The notes: generated by a model not told the origin, from the letters alone. 64,000 nucleotides of DNA from Dongia_A sp035695765 (GCA_035695765.1 DASRRI010000088.1:70836-134835); one strand, 5' to 3'. Counted from the first letter of the stretch, positions 24,678 through 34,132 are shown. Made by a program: numbers and translations.

Positions 24678-26669
24678 ATGAACGATCTTTTCAACGGCGG
24701 CAAGAAGGGCGGCGAATACAGCGCCAAGGATATCGAGGTCCTGGAGGGGCTGGAGCCTGTCCGGCGCCGCCCAGGCATGTATATCGGCGGCACGGACGAG
24801 CACGCGCTCCATCACCTGGTCGCCGAGATCCTCGACAATTCCATGGACGAGGCGGTCGCCGGCCATGCCAGCCGCATCGAAGTGGAGCTGGGCGCCGATG
24901 GCTACGTCACGGTGCGCGACAATGGCCGCGGCATTCCCGTCGACCCCATGCCGAAATACGGCAACAAGCCCGCCGTCGAGGTCCTGCTCACCACCCTCCA
25001 TTCCGGCGGCAAGTTCGGCGGCAAGGTCTATGAGACCTCGGGCGGCCTGCATGGCGTCGGCATGTCGGTGGTGAATGCCCTGAGCGACGATTTCACAGTC
25101 GAGATCGCGCGCGGCAAAGAGCTTTATGTTCAGGCCTATAGCAAAGGCAAGCCGAAGGGAAAGCTGAAGAACGCGGGCAATGTCAACCGGCGTGGCACCA
25201 GCGTGCGCTTCCATCCCGATCCCGAGATCTTCGGCAAGCTGGCGCATTTCCGCCCCAACCGGCTCTACAAGATGTGCCGGTCCAAGGCCTATCTCTATCG
25301 CGGCGTGGAGATCCGCTGGTCGTGCGATCCGAAGCTGGTCGCGGGCGACGACAAGACGCCGGCTGAGGACACCCTGCACTTCCCGGGTGGCCTGTCCGAT
25401 TTTCTCGCCGCCAATCTCAACGGGCGCCAGACCATCACCTCCGCGCCATTCGAGGGCCAGGCTGCCTTCCCCGAGGAGCAAGGCCGCGTCGAATGGGCCA
25501 TCGCCTGGCCGGCCGAGGCGGATGAGGAAGGCGGCTTCCTCAACTCCTATTGCAACACGGTCCCGACGCCGGAAGGCGGCACGCATGAGACGGGGCTGCG
25601 GTCTGCGCTCAGCCGATCGCTCAAGGCCTATGGCGAGCTGGTCGGCAACCGCAAGGCCGCGCAGGTCACGGCCGACGACATCACCGGCGGCGCAATGATG
25701 ATGCTCTCCGTCTTCATCCGCGAGCCACAGTTCCAGGGCCAGACCAAGGAAAAGCTGGCGACGGCCGAAGCGGCCCGCCTGGTCGAAACCTCGATCAAGG
25801 ACCATTTCGATCACTGGCTGTCCGCCGATCCGGCGCGCGGCAAGGATCTTCTGGAATGGGCAATCGAGCGCGCCGAAGAGCGCCTCCGCAAGCGCCAGGA
25901 CAAGGAGCTGTCGCGCAAGACTGCGACGCGCAAGCTGCGCCTGCCCGGCAAGCTCACCGATTGCAGCAAGACCGGACAACAAGGCACAGAGCTGTTCCTG
26001 GTCGAAGGCGATTCAGCCGGCGGCTCGGCCAAGTCTGCGCGCAACCGCGAGACCCAGGCCATCATGCCGCTTCGCGGAAAGATCCTCAATGTCGCCAGCG
26101 CCTCGGCCGACAAGCTCTCCGCCAACCAGGAGCTGATCGATTTGATCCAGGCGCTCGGCTGCGGCACGCGCGACAAATACGACGACGAGCGCCTGCGCTA
26201 CGACAAGGTCATTATCATGACCGATGCCGACGTCGATGGCGCGCACATCGCTTCGCTGCTCATGACTTTCTTTTTCCGCGAGATGCCGGACCTGATCCAG
26301 AACGGTCACCTCTTCCTGGCCCAGCCGCCGCTCTATTCCATGACCCAGGGAGCGAAGAAGATCTATGCCCGCGACGACGCGCACAAAGAGGAGCTGCTGA
26401 AGACCGAGTTTGCCGGCCGTGGCAAGGTCGAGATCAGCCGCTTCAAGGGCCTCGGCGAAATGCCCGCTGCCGACCTCAAGAAGACGACCATGGACCCGAA
26501 GCACCGCGTGCTGCTGCGCGTGCGCATGCCGCATCGCTACGTCGAGGAAGAGCGCGAGGAGGCGCGCGAGACCTCCGACTTGGTCGAACGCCTGATGGGC
26601 CGCAAGCCGGAGCTGCGCTTCCAGTTCATCCAGGAGAATGCGCAGTTCGCACGGGATCTGGACGTCTGA
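24678..26669 (+). CDS. parE: DNA topoisomerase IV subunit B
   Basis: The 663-residue type IIA topoisomerase ATPase subunit starts MNDLFNGGKKGGEYSAKDIE. The GHKL ATP site is complete (RRRPGMYIGGTDEHALHHLV, EILDNSMDEAV, DNGRGIPVD, SGGLHGVGMSVVNALS). The TOPRIM domain is at about residues 430-560 (FLVEGDSAGGSAKSARNRET, DADVDGAHI). The length favours ParE over GyrB, which is near 800 residues in this group. parC is not in the window. The next operon begins 35 bases after the stop. Confidence 0.94.
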   Translation: MNDLFNGGKKGGEYSAKDIEVLEGLEPVRRRPGMYIGGTDEHALHHLVAEILDNSMDEAVAGHASRIEVELGADGYVTVRDNGRGIPVDPMPKYGNKPAVEVLLTTLHSGGKFGGKVYETSGGLHGVGMSVVNALSDDFTVEIARGKELYVQAYSKGKPKGKLKNAGNVNRRGTSVRFHPDPEIFGKLAHFRPNRLYKMCRSKAYLYRGVEIRWSCDPKLVAGDDKTPAEDTLHFPGGLSDFLAANLNGRQTITSAPFEGQAAFPEEQGRVEWAIAWPAEADEEGGFLNSYCNTVPTPEGGTHETGLRSALSRSLKAYGELVGNRKAAQVTADDITGGAMMMLSVFIREPQFQGQTKEKLATAEAARLVETSIKDHFDHWLSADPARGKDLLEWAIERAEERLRKRQDKELSRKTATRKLRLPGKLTDCSKTGQQGTELFLVEGDSAGGSAKSARNRETQAIMPLRGKILNVASASADKLSANQELIDLIQALGCGTRDKYDDERLRYDKVIIMTDADVDGAHIASLLMTFFFREMPDLIQNGHLFLAQPPLYSMTQGAKKIYARDDAHKEELLKTEFAGRGKVEISRFKGLGEMPAADLKKTTMDPKHRVLLRVRMPHRYVEEEREEARETSDLVERLMGRKPELRFQFIQENAQFARDLDV

Positions 26670-26704
26670 CAATCTAGCTTACAGGGCTGGCAGAAGGAGC
26701 TGAC

Positions 26705-27703
26705 GTGACCAAGAAGACCTTGCGCTTCCCGTACGCCACCCGCCTCAACGGCTTCAAGGCCAACGCCGCCAAGGTATGGCCCGGACGGAATCGGATCACC
26801 TCGCTCGATATGCTGGAGCGCGCGGCGACGGTCGAGGGGCTGACCGCGGTTGATTTCAACTTTCCGGACCATCTCGAAGATACCAATCCGCGCGAAGTGC
26901 GTCAGCGGTTGAACGATCTCGGGCTGGAGCTGAACGGCTTCGCCATGCGCTACTATTCGGAGCCGGGCTTCAAGATGGGTGCGCTCACGAACGCAGATCC
27001 GACCTGGCGTGGCAAGGCGATCGACGTCACGAAGCGCGGCATCGATGCCCTCGCCGAAACCGGCGGCAAACTGATGACGCTCTGGCTGGGCCAGGATGGC
27101 TTCGATTATTCCTTCGAAGCGGACTATCTTCGCTTGTGGGACCAGACGGCCGAAGCGCTGTCGCAGCTGGCCGCGCACAATCCGGCAATCGATATCTCCG
27201 TCGAATACAAGCCGAACGAGCCGCGCGCCTTCAGCCTGCTGCCCGATGTCGGCACCACCTTGCTGATGGTGCTGGACGTCGGCGCGAAGAACATGGGCGT
27301 GACGCTGGATTTCGCGCACATGCTCTATGCCGACGAGATGCCGGCCTATGCCGCCTCTCTGGTGCTGCGGAAGAGCCGCTTGCTCGGCATCCACCTCAAC
27401 GATGCCTATGCCAAGCGCGACGATGGCCTGATGGCGGGCACCGTGCATCTGGTGCAGACGTTGGAGCTGCTCTACGTGCTGGACCGCATCGGCTTCTCTA
27501 ATGCCATCTATTTCGACACGTTCCCGGATGCGGTCGGGCTCGATCCGGTCAACGAGTGCGGCACCAACATCAATGCCGTCGAAGGCATGATGCGCATGGT
27601 GGACAAGCTTCGTAACCATCCGCAGCTTGCCGCAGCGATCGCGCGCCAGGACGCGGTCGCCAGCCAGCGCATCCTGCAATCCGTGTTGTTCCCGGCGCCG
27701 TGA
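26705..27703 (+). CDS. Sugar phosphate isomerase/epimerase-like TIM-barrel protein
   Basis: The 332-residue protein starts at GTG 26705 after an AAGGAG ribosome binding site (26695-26700). It belongs to the xylose-isomerase-like TIM-barrel superfamily: VDFNFPDHLED, MTLWLGQDGFDYSFEAD, metal-ligand candidates in SVEYKPNEP, VTLDFAHML, LLGIHLNDAYAK and IYFDTFPD. The last resembles rhamnose-isomerase-like members. It overlaps the PfkB kinase by four bases, so the pair probably isomerises and then phosphorylates a sugar. The substrate is not known. Confidence 0.8.
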   Translation: MTKKTLRFPYATRLNGFKANAAKVWPGRNRITSLDMLERAATVEGLTAVDFNFPDHLEDTNPREVRQRLNDLGLELNGFAMRYYSEPGFKMGALTNADPTWRGKAIDVTKRGIDALAETGGKLMTLWLGQDGFDYSFEADYLRLWDQTAEALSQLAAHNPAIDISVEYKPNEPRAFSLLPDVGTTLLMVLDVGAKNMGVTLDFAHMLYADEMPAYAASLVLRKSRLLGIHLNDAYAKRDDGLMAGTVHLVQTLELLYVLDRIGFSNAIYFDTFPDAVGLDPVNECGTNINAVEGMMRMVDKLRNHPQLAAAIARQDAVASQRILQSVLFPAP

Positions 27704-28626
27704 GCCGCGTCTCCGTCGCCGGCAGCCTGCATCTCGACATCATGGTCGAGGCGCCGCGGCTGCCGTTGACCGACGAGACCCTGCCCGGCCGATCCTGGTC
27801 CCAGAAATGCGGAGGCAAGGGCGGCAATCAGGCCGTGGCCGCTGCGCGGTTCGGCGCAAGTTGCGTGATGGGCGGCCGGGTCGGTGACGACGATTTCGGC
27901 CGGCGGCTGCGCGAGCATCTGCGCCAGTCTGGCGTCGATGATTCCTGCGTCGGCACCGACCCGGTTGCCGGCAGCGGCATGAGCGTCGCCATCCAGGAGG
28001 CCAGCGGAGAATATGGCGCGGTCATCGTCTCCGGCGCAAACCTCGCCATCGACGCGAACACGATCGCGCGGGATTGGGCATCGCTCTGGCGGGCGGACAT
28101 CCTCATGCTCCAGAACGAAGTGCCGGAGACCGTCAATCTCGCCGCCGCCGAAGCAGCACGTGCCGGTAATGGCCGCGTGCTCCTGAACGCTGCGCCGGCG
28201 AGGAGCTTGCCGGCAGAATTGCTGCAGCTCACCGACATCCTGGTCGTCAACCGCGTGGAGGCCGGGCAAATGACCGGCCAGCCCGTGCAGAGTCAGCAGG
28301 ACGTTGCGCGCGCGGCACAGACGCTGCATCGACCAGGACTGGATCTCATCATCACCTTGGGCAGCGATGGACTCCATCTGACCACGCGGGCAGGCAAGAG
28401 CATGTTCCAGCCAGCGTTCGAGGCAGTGGTGCGGTCGGCGCACGGCGCCGGCGATTGCTTCTGCGGCGCCCTTGCAGCCCGCCTGGCGCTTGGCGAGGAG
28501 ATCGTCGCGGCGAGCTCTTTTGCCCGGGCAGCCGCTGCCTTGTTTGTGGCAGCAACGCCGGACGGGCAAAGAGCGCTGTCAGCAGAACACGTCAGCGCGT
28601 TCCTGAAGGCGGCGGAGAAAGGGTGA
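27700..28626 (+). CDS. PfkB-family carbohydrate kinase (ribokinase-like)
   Basis: The 308-residue kinase starts at GTG 27700 inside the stop region of the isomerase gene. PfkB signatures are present: the N-terminal KCGGKGGNQAVAAARFGA, VGDDDFGRRLREHLRQSGV, and the C-terminal anion hole and base in SAHGAGDCFCGALAARLALG. NxVEAGQMTG-type sequence supports the ribokinase branch. It presumably phosphorylates the product of the upstream TIM-barrel enzyme. Confidence 0.87.
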   Translation: MSRVSVAGSLHLDIMVEAPRLPLTDETLPGRSWSQKCGGKGGNQAVAAARFGASCVMGGRVGDDDFGRRLREHLRQSGVDDSCVGTDPVAGSGMSVAIQEASGEYGAVIVSGANLAIDANTIARDWASLWRADILMLQNEVPETVNLAAAEAARAGNGRVLLNAAPARSLPAELLQLTDILVVNRVEAGQMTGQPVQSQQDVARAAQTLHRPGLDLIITLGSDGLHLTTRAGKSMFQPAFEAVVRSAHGAGDCFCGALAARLALGEEIVAASSFARAAAALFVAATPDGQRALSAEHVSAFLKAAEKG

Positions 28627-28994
28627 TGACCTACAAGGAATACAACGCCTTCTGCAAATCCCTCCCCGCCACGACCTACGTAATGCAATGGGGCGGCTCG
28701 CACGTGTGGAAGGTGGGCGGCAAGGTGTTCGCAATCGGCGGCTGGGATGACGGGGGGAAGGCGCACATCACCTTCAAGACCTCACCCATCGCCTACGAGA
28801 TGCTGAAGGACAAGCGTGGGCTGCGCCCTGCCCCCTATCTCGCCTCGCGCGGCATGAAGTGGATCCAGCATTACGCCAAGCCGGGGCTGTCTGATAAGGA
28901 CCTGAAGGGCTATCTCAAGGAATCCCATCGCATCGTCGCGCTCGGGCTGTCGAAGAAGCAGCGCAAGGAACTTGGGCTAGTCGAGAACGATTAG
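28626..28994 (+). CDS. MmcQ/YjbR family protein
   Basis: The 122-residue protein from ATG 28626 (MTYKEYNAFCKSLPATTYVM) belongs to the YjbR/DUF419 family, a double-wing DNA-binding-like fold of unknown role. WKVGGKVFAIGGWDDGG, ITFKTSP, PAPYLASRGMKWIQHY and LKESHRIVALGLSKKQR are typical. The ATG overlaps the kinase stop (TGATG), so the three genes form one operon. The operon context gives no clear functional clue. Confidence 0.85.
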   Translation: MTYKEYNAFCKSLPATTYVMQWGGSHVWKVGGKVFAIGGWDDGGKAHITFKTSPIAYEMLKDKRGLRPAPYLASRGMKWIQHYAKPGLSDKDLKGYLKESHRIVALGLSKKQRKELGLVEND

Positions 28995-29214
28995 GTTTCG
29001 TCGCCGATCTGCAAGACTTGGCCACCGCACGCTATCACTTTCGGCCTAGTACCTGTGCGCTGCGAACCATACTTCTGAGCGTGTTGAAGCAGATCGAAAA
29101 GGAAGCAAGAATTCCGGACTGCCTTGAGAAGGCAGCGCGCCGGCATGATCGGTGACACGTTCGAAGTTGCCGGCATGTCAGTGACCAGCATTGCTTAGAT
29201 CATGGAGATTCTAA

Positions 29215-29577
29215 ATGAGAAAAGCCGCTCCACGTCTCGAAAAGCCCGCAGTCGCATCGTCGTCTCATGTCCCCGACTGGATCGCGACCGCGCTGGTCGA
29301 TACGAGCACGCGCGCTGGCATCGCACTTGCGGACTGGAATCGCGAGATCAGCCGCTTTGTCGATGTGCGGATCAGGAGCGGCAGGCAATTGCAAAAATCG
29401 CTGACCAATTGCCGCAGCTGGAGCGAGGCCCTGCTGCTGCAAAGAGATTGGGTAACGCGAGCCACCGAGGACTACGTCGACCAGGGGGTCCGCCTGCAAC
29501 ACCTCGCTCTTGCGGTCGGTTCAAGGGCTGCCGCATCCGACAAACGGGCGAAGTCGGCACCGAGAAGCCGCCCATAG
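29215..29577 (+). CDS. Phasin-like protein
   Basis: The 120-residue, largely helical protein follows a GGAG-type ribosome binding site. The core WNREISRFVDVRIRSGRQLQ, then SLTNCRSWSEALLLQRDWVT and RATEDYVDQGVRLQHLAL, has the amphipathic spacing of the phasin (Phasin_2) family that coats polyhydroxyalkanoate granules. The C-terminus is Ala/Lys-rich (RAAASDKRAKSAPRSRP). No PHA synthase or depolymerase is in the window, so the granule role is inferred from family alone. Confidence 0.7.
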   Translation: MRKAAPRLEKPAVASSSHVPDWIATALVDTSTRAGIALADWNREISRFVDVRIRSGRQLQKSLTNCRSWSEALLLQRDWVTRATEDYVDQGVRLQHLALAVGSRAAASDKRAKSAPRSRP

Positions 29578-29579
29578 CA

Positions 29580-30155
29580 TTATCCCGTCGGCGGTCGCCC
29601 ACGTGAAGTCTGGTCGCGCATGCGCTTGTCGTGCGCGACCGAGAGATAGTACTCCTGCTCGAGGCTCTGCACCGATCCAGGCCGCGCCGCCCTCACCTGC
29701 CGCATCGCATCGCGGGCGCTGAGGCCATACTGCATGAGGATGAGCGCCGCCACCGTGCCGGTGCGCCCCAGGCCCGCATAACAGTGGATGAACACTCGCC
29801 CGCCTTGCTGAAGCTCGCTATCAAGGCGCGGCCACAGATCGACCCACGCTGTTTCGAATCTCTCGTCGGGCGCGCACATATCCGGGATGGGCAGGTGCAG
29901 CCAGTCGACGCCATGGTCTTGCAGCTCTTCGGCCAGCAGATGGATCGGCGCGCCGGCCCCGGCGAGCTCGTGCTCTTCCATCAATGACAGCACGGCATGC
30001 GGCTTCCACGCCGCGATCAGCTTGAGGTCGTCCCTGATGCTCTCGGTCCGGCGCACCAGCCCCAACGGCAACAACCTCAACCGATGGCCCGGGCAGCACC
30101 CGAGGCCCAGGCGGCCGCCATTCGGCAATTCTAGCTCGTTGAACGTATACTGCAT
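29580..30155 (-). CDS. Dual-specificity/tyrosine protein phosphatase-like protein
   Basis: The 191-residue protein carries the Cys-based phosphatase P-loop HCYAGLGRTGTVAALIL (HCx5R, catalytic Cys near residue 122). LPIPDMCAPDE places a candidate general-acid Asp about 25-30 residues before it. The N-terminus MQYTFNELELPNGGRLGLGC and SIRDDLKLIAAWKPHAVLSL resemble CDKN3-like bacterial phosphatases. It converges with the phasin gene two bases away. The substrate is unknown. Confidence 0.85.
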   Translation of the reverse strand: MQYTFNELELPNGGRLGLGCCPGHRLRLLPLGLVRRTESIRDDLKLIAAWKPHAVLSLMEEHELAGAGAPIHLLAEELQDHGVDWLHLPIPDMCAPDERFETAWVDLWPRLDSELQQGGRVFIHCYAGLGRTGTVAALILMQYGLSARDAMRQVRAARPGSVQSLEQEYYLSVAHDKRMRDQTSRGRPPTG

Positions 30156-30179
30156 GGCGCCATCATAGCATTCTGCCCC

Positions 30180-30209
30180 AAAAGAAAACCCCGGCTGCGA
30201 GAGTCGGGG
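30180..30209 (-). terminator. Intrinsic terminator of the NMT1-type ABC operon
   Basis: An 8-bp stem (CCCCGGCT 30189-30196 with AGTCGGGG 30202-30209, one G-U pair) is followed on the minus strand by TTTTCTTTT. It lies 30 bases after the substrate-binding protein stop codon and ends the long minus-strand operon. Confidence 0.8.
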
Positions 30210-30239
30210 CTTCCTTCCTGATCTTCCGCCAGCGGCAGC

Positions 30240-31250
30240 TTACATTGCCTGGGCTTTGTCGATCACGTCATGGGTCCAGGCGCCTTCCGGCTTCTTGGTG
30301 ATGACGGGGTCGGAGCCGCCGCCCATCAGGGTCTCGACCGTCCGGTTGAAAGCCGCTTCGTCGAGGTAGCCGGTGCCCTTCGCGTTGGTTCCGACCAGCT
30401 TGGCGATCTCGCCCATCATGCGCTTCTGGTGCTTCTCGGTCTGCGCGCCGGTCTCGTCATTCTCCAAGGTGATCATGGCCGCTTCGTCGGGATGCGCGAC
30501 GGCATAGTCCCAGCCCTTCATCGAGGCCTTCAGGAACTTCGCCAGCTTCTCGACCATCGCCGGGTCCTTGAGGCTCTTATCGAGCGTGTAGAGCCCGTCT
30601 TCCAAGGTCGCGACGCCCTGATCCTCGTATTTGAAGGTGGTCAGCTGGTCCGGCTTCATGCCGGCATCGATCACCTGCCAATACTCGTTGTAGGTCATGG
30701 TGGAGATGCAATCGGCCTGCTTCTGCAGCAGCGGGTCGACGTTGAAGCCCTGCTTCAGCACTTTGACACCGCCGGCGCTGCCGTCGGTCTTGAGGCCAAG
30801 CTTGTTCATCCAGTTGAGGAACGGATATTCGTTGCCGCCGAACCAGACGCCGAGCGTCTTGTCGGCGAACTTGTCAGGCGCGGTGACGCCGCTGTCGTTG
30901 CGGCAGGTCAGCATCATGCCCGACTTCTGGAACACCTGGGCGATGTTGACCAGCGGCACGCCCTTCTCGCGCGTCGCCAGCGCGGATGGCATCCAATCCA
31001 CCACCACGTCGGCGCCACCGCCGGCGATCACCTGGCTGGGATTGATGTCCGGACCGCCTGGCTTGATCGTTACGTCGAGCCCGACCTCGTCATAGAATCC
31101 CTTGTCCTTCGCCACGAAATAGCCGGCGAACTGCGCCTGCGTCACCCACTTCAATTGCAGGGTCAGCTTGTCCGCCGCCTCCGCCGCGTTCGCGCACAGC
31201 GTCAACAATGCCGCCGCTGCAACCGCGCCCCTCCAAGTCTTCGCACTCAT
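30240..31250 (-). CDS. ABC transporter substrate-binding protein, NMT1/THI5-like
   Basis: The 336-residue exported protein starts at ATG 31248-31250 after a strong AAGGAGG; an upstream ATG at 31277 is less likely. A Sec signal (MSAKTWRGAVAAAALLTLCA, cleavage after AEA) precedes LQLKWVTQAQFAGYFVAKDK, the hallmark of NMT1/THI5-type pyrimidine, riboflavin or thiamine-precursor binding proteins, and IAGGGADVVVDWMPSALATR. It is the last gene of a hydrolase-ATPase-permease-permease-binding-protein operon, so a carbamoylated or pyrimidine-like ligand is probable. Confidence 0.88.
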   Translation of the reverse strand: MSAKTWRGAVAAAALLTLCANAAEAADKLTLQLKWVTQAQFAGYFVAKDKGFYDEVGLDVTIKPGGPDINPSQVIAGGGADVVVDWMPSALATREKGVPLVNIAQVFQKSGMMLTCRNDSGVTAPDKFADKTLGVWFGGNEYPFLNWMNKLGLKTDGSAGGVKVLKQGFNVDPLLQKQADCISTMTYNEYWQVIDAGMKPDQLTTFKYEDQGVATLEDGLYTLDKSLKDPAMVEKLAKFLKASMKGWDYAVAHPDEAAMITLENDETGAQTEKHQKRMMGEIAKLVGTNAKGTGYLDEAAFNRTVETLMGGGSDPVITKKPEGAWTHDVIDKAQAM

Positions 31251-31273
31251 AGTCTGCCTCCTTGTTTTTGCGT

Positions 31274-32395
31274 TCATCGACTGCGGTAAGATGGATGCCA
31301 GAATGTGAAACTGCGCTCCAGGACCGCCAGCATCCCATAAGAGGCGGAACCGGCAACGGCGGCGACCGCAATGGTCGCCCACACGACATCGACGTTCATG
31401 ATCTGAGACTCCGTGCTGATGCGGAAGCCCATGCCGGCGGTCGGCGATCCGAAGAACTCGGCCACGATCGCGCCGATCAGCGCCAGGGTCGAGTTGATCT
31501 TGAGCGCGTTGAAGATGAAGGGCAGCGCCGCCGGCAGGCGCAGCGCCCACAGGGTCTGCCAATAGCCGGCGCCGTAGGATTGCATGAGGTCGAGCTCCAT
31601 CCGGCTGGCGGCGTTGAGGCCCGCGACGGCATTCACCAGCATGGGGAAGAAGATCATGAACACGATGACCGCGGTCTTGGATTCCCAGCCGAAGCCGAAC
31701 CACATGACCATGATGGGCGCGACGCCGACGATCGGGACGGCGCTGACCAGGTTGCCGAGCGGCAGAAGCCCGCGTTGCAGGAAGGGCACGCGATCGACGA
31801 TGAGCGCCGTCGCAAGGCCCAGCAGATTACCGAGCACGAACCCTGCCAGCACCGCCTTCAGGAACGTCTGCTTGAAATCATCCGCCAGCGTCGGCGCTTC
31901 GCGCCTGAGGGCGACCAGGATCTCCGTCGGCGCCGGCAGCAGGATGCGCGGGATCGCAAAGCCGACCACCACGGACTGCCAGAGATAGATCAGCGCCACG
32001 CCGAACAAGGCGGGCACAATCAGGGCATAGACCCGGCTCGGCGGCTGCGCGGAGATGTGCTGCATCACCACCCAGGCGAACAGGAGCACGCCCATGACGG
32101 TCAGCCAGAATCCGGAGGCTGATAGACCCATCTGGAGTTCGCTGGTGGGAAGCTGGGCCGGTCCGATGCCGGCGACGATCACGGCGACAGGGCCTAGCCA
32201 GGACCAAATCTCGCCCTTTGCCAGGTGCCGCAGCCAGCGTTCACCGGCAATCGCGAAGATGATTCCGACGGCGACGAAGGAAGCGGCCCAGGGAAACTGG
32301 GACCAATAAGCGAAGTCCTCCTCGTAATAGCCGATCGGCAGCGCCAGCCCCGCCGCCATCAGGAACGCGCTCACCCAGGCGAGCTGAGCGTTCAT
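31274..32395 (-). CDS. ABC transporter permease (long form)
   Basis: The 373-residue permease from ATG 32393-32395 has the BPD_transp_1 fold at residues about 180-365, with the EAA-type coupling loop GAGYWQTLWALRLPAALPFI. About 150 extra N-terminal residues add several membrane spans (LAWVSAFLMAAGLALPIGYY and following), longer than usual SsuC/TauC-like permeases of about 260 residues. It pairs with the shorter permease upstream, overlapping it by four bases. Together they form the channel of the NMT1-type importer. Confidence 0.88.
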   Translation of the reverse strand: MNAQLAWVSAFLMAAGLALPIGYYEEDFAYWSQFPWAASFVAVGIIFAIAGERWLRHLAKGEIWSWLGPVAVIVAGIGPAQLPTSELQMGLSASGFWLTVMGVLLFAWVVMQHISAQPPSRVYALIVPALFGVALIYLWQSVVVGFAIPRILLPAPTEILVALRREAPTLADDFKQTFLKAVLAGFVLGNLLGLATALIVDRVPFLQRGLLPLGNLVSAVPIVGVAPIMVMWFGFGWESKTAVIVFMIFFPMLVNAVAGLNAASRMELDLMQSYGAGYWQTLWALRLPAALPFIFNALKINSTLALIGAIVAEFFGSPTAGMGFRISTESQIMNVDVVWATIAVAAVAGSASYGMLAVLERSFTFWHPSYRSR

Positions 32396-33288
32396 CCGCG
32401 CGCTCCCGTCCGGCGCAGGGTCGCCCACTCGATGCCCGCGATCACATATACCATGGCCATGCCAAGGATCGCCGCCATCAGCAGCGCCGACCAGATCTGC
32501 ACCGTCTGGCCGTAATAGGAGCCGCTGAGCATCCGCGCGCCGAGGCCGGCCAGGGCGCCGCTCGGCAATTCACCGACGATCGCGCCGACCAGGCTGATGG
32601 CAATGGCGACCTTAAGGCTGGCGAACAGGAACGGGATGGAAGCCGGCACGCGCAGCTTCCAGAAGATCTGAAACTCGCTGGCGTTGTAGGTGCGCATCAG
32701 ATCCATCTGCAATGGATCGGGCGAGCGCAAGCCCTTCACCATGCCGATGGCGACCGGGAAGAAGCACAGATACATCGAGATGATGGCCTTCGGAATGAGG
32801 CCGGTGATCCCGATATTGCCGAGCACCACGATGATCATCGGCGCGATCGCCAGGATCGGGATGGTCTGCGAGGCGATGATCCAGGGCATCAGGGAACGGT
32901 CCAGGGTCCGCACATGGACGATACCCGCCGCCAGCAAGACACCCAGGATCGCGCCGAACGCGAAGCCGACTACCGTTGCCGAGGATGTGATGTAGGCATG
33001 ATAGATCAGCGAGCGCTTGCTCGTGACCTTGAGTGCGGCGGTCGATTTCCACAAATCAACCGCGATCTGGTCCGGCGCCGGCAGCACCGGCCGTTCCATG
33101 GTCCAGGCGCCTTTGATCAGATCGGTGGTGGTGTAATCCGGATTGTCCTGCACCAGGAGTTCCGACACGCGCGCGTAGTTGAGCCCGATTGCCAGCGCGT
33201 ACCACAGGACAATGATGATCGCGACCACGGTGACGATCGGCAGCACCCGCCCCTTCGGCGATAGAAAGCCGAACACCGCCCTAGTCAT
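32392..33288 (-). CDS. ABC transporter permease
   Basis: The 298-residue permease starts MTRAVFGFLSPKGRVLPIVT. Its EAA loop is YNASEFQIFWKLRVPASIPF, and ASQTIPILAIAPMIIVVLGN is typical of SsuC/ThiX-like permeases. It overlaps both the ATPase gene (8 bases) and the second permease (4 bases), so the transporter components are translationally coupled. The membrane heterodimer with the neighbouring permease is inferred. Confidence 0.9.
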   Translation of the reverse strand: MTRAVFGFLSPKGRVLPIVTVVAIIIVLWYALAIGLNYARVSELLVQDNPDYTTTDLIKGAWTMERPVLPAPDQIAVDLWKSTAALKVTSKRSLIYHAYITSSATVVGFAFGAILGVLLAAGIVHVRTLDRSLMPWIIASQTIPILAIAPMIIVVLGNIGITGLIPKAIISMYLCFFPVAIGMVKGLRSPDPLQMDLMRTYNASEFQIFWKLRVPASIPFLFASLKVAIAISLVGAIVGELPSGALAGLGARMLSGSYYGQTVQIWSALLMAAILGMAMVYVIAGIEWATLRRTGARG

Positions 33289-34132
33289 AGGAATGGCCAG
33301 CCTTCAGCCCGATCCGCACGCGGTGCGCCAGTTCCTGGGCGGCGGGCGTCTCGCGCGTCTCGAGCGTGCGAATGGCGGGCAAGGTGCTGTCGATCACGTC
33401 GACGATCCGGCCGGGCCGCGCGCTCATGACCACGATCTTGGTGGAGAGCAGGACAGCCTCGTCGATCGAGTGGGTGACGAAGATCACGGTCTTCCGCGTC
33501 TTCTCCCAGATCTGCAGCAGTTCTTCGTTCATGCGGTCGCGCGTGATCTCGTCCAGCGCGCCGAACGGCTCATCCATCAGCAGCAATTGCGGATCGAATG
33601 AGAGAGCGCGCGCGATTGAGACGCGCTGCTGCATGCCGCCGGACAGCTGCCACGGAAATTTCTTCTCGAATCCTTTGAGGCCTACCAGCTCCAGATAGCG
33701 CTTGGCCTTCGCTTCGCGCTCTTCTTTCGAGACGCCCATGATCTCGTGCGGCAGCTCCACATTGCGCTGCACATTGCGCCAGGGATAGAGGGCCGCCGCC
33801 TGAAAGATGTAGCCATAGGCGCGCTTGAGCCGCGCCTCGCGCGGCGAGACGCCGTTGACAGTGATCGTGCCCTCGGTCGGCTGCTCGAGGTCGGCGACGA
33901 TGCGCATCAAGGTCGTCTTGCCGCAGCCCGAGGGGCCGATCAGCGAGACGAATTCGCCGGCACGCACGGCGAGATCGATGTTGGTGAGCGCGACAACCGG
34001 CGCATCCGCGGTCTGGAACGTCAGGGAAAGATTGCGGATATCGATGATGACGCCCGAGGGCGCGGCCTTCCCGTCGGTGTTGCGGCCGCGCACCGGGAGA
34101 TCGACGACCTTGGCCGTCGGCTCAGTTGGCAT
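33281..34132 (-). CDS. ABC transporter ATP-binding protein
   Basis: The 283-residue nucleotide-binding subunit has Walker A (IGPSGCGKTTLMRIV), signature (LSGGMQQRVSIARAL), Walker B with catalytic Glu (LLLMDEPFGALDE) and the switch His (VTHSIDEA). An N-terminal extension of about 30 residues (MPTEPTAKVVDLPVRGRNTD) precedes the domain. It overlaps the M20 hydrolase gene by 11 bases, which ties this transporter to that enzyme. Confidence 0.92.
   Translation of the reverse strand: MPTEPTAKVVDLPVRGRNTDGKAAPSGVIIDIRNLSLTFQTADAPVVALTNIDLAVRAGEFVSLIGPSGCGKTTLMRIVADLEQPTEGTITVNGVSPREARLKRAYGYIFQAAALYPWRNVQRNVELPHEIMGVSKEEREAKAKRYLELVGLKGFEKKFPWQLSGGMQQRVSIARALSFDPQLLLMDEPFGALDEITRDRMNEELLQIWEKTRKTVIFVTHSIDEAVLLSTKIVVMSARPGRIVDVIDSTLPAIRTLETRETPAAQELAHRVRIGLKAGHSYD

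Noticed and set aside
24678..26669. Possible identity as gyrB instead of parE
   Set aside because: Both share motifs, but 663 residues and the short linker around TOPRIM fit ParE; GyrB in this group is about 800 residues.
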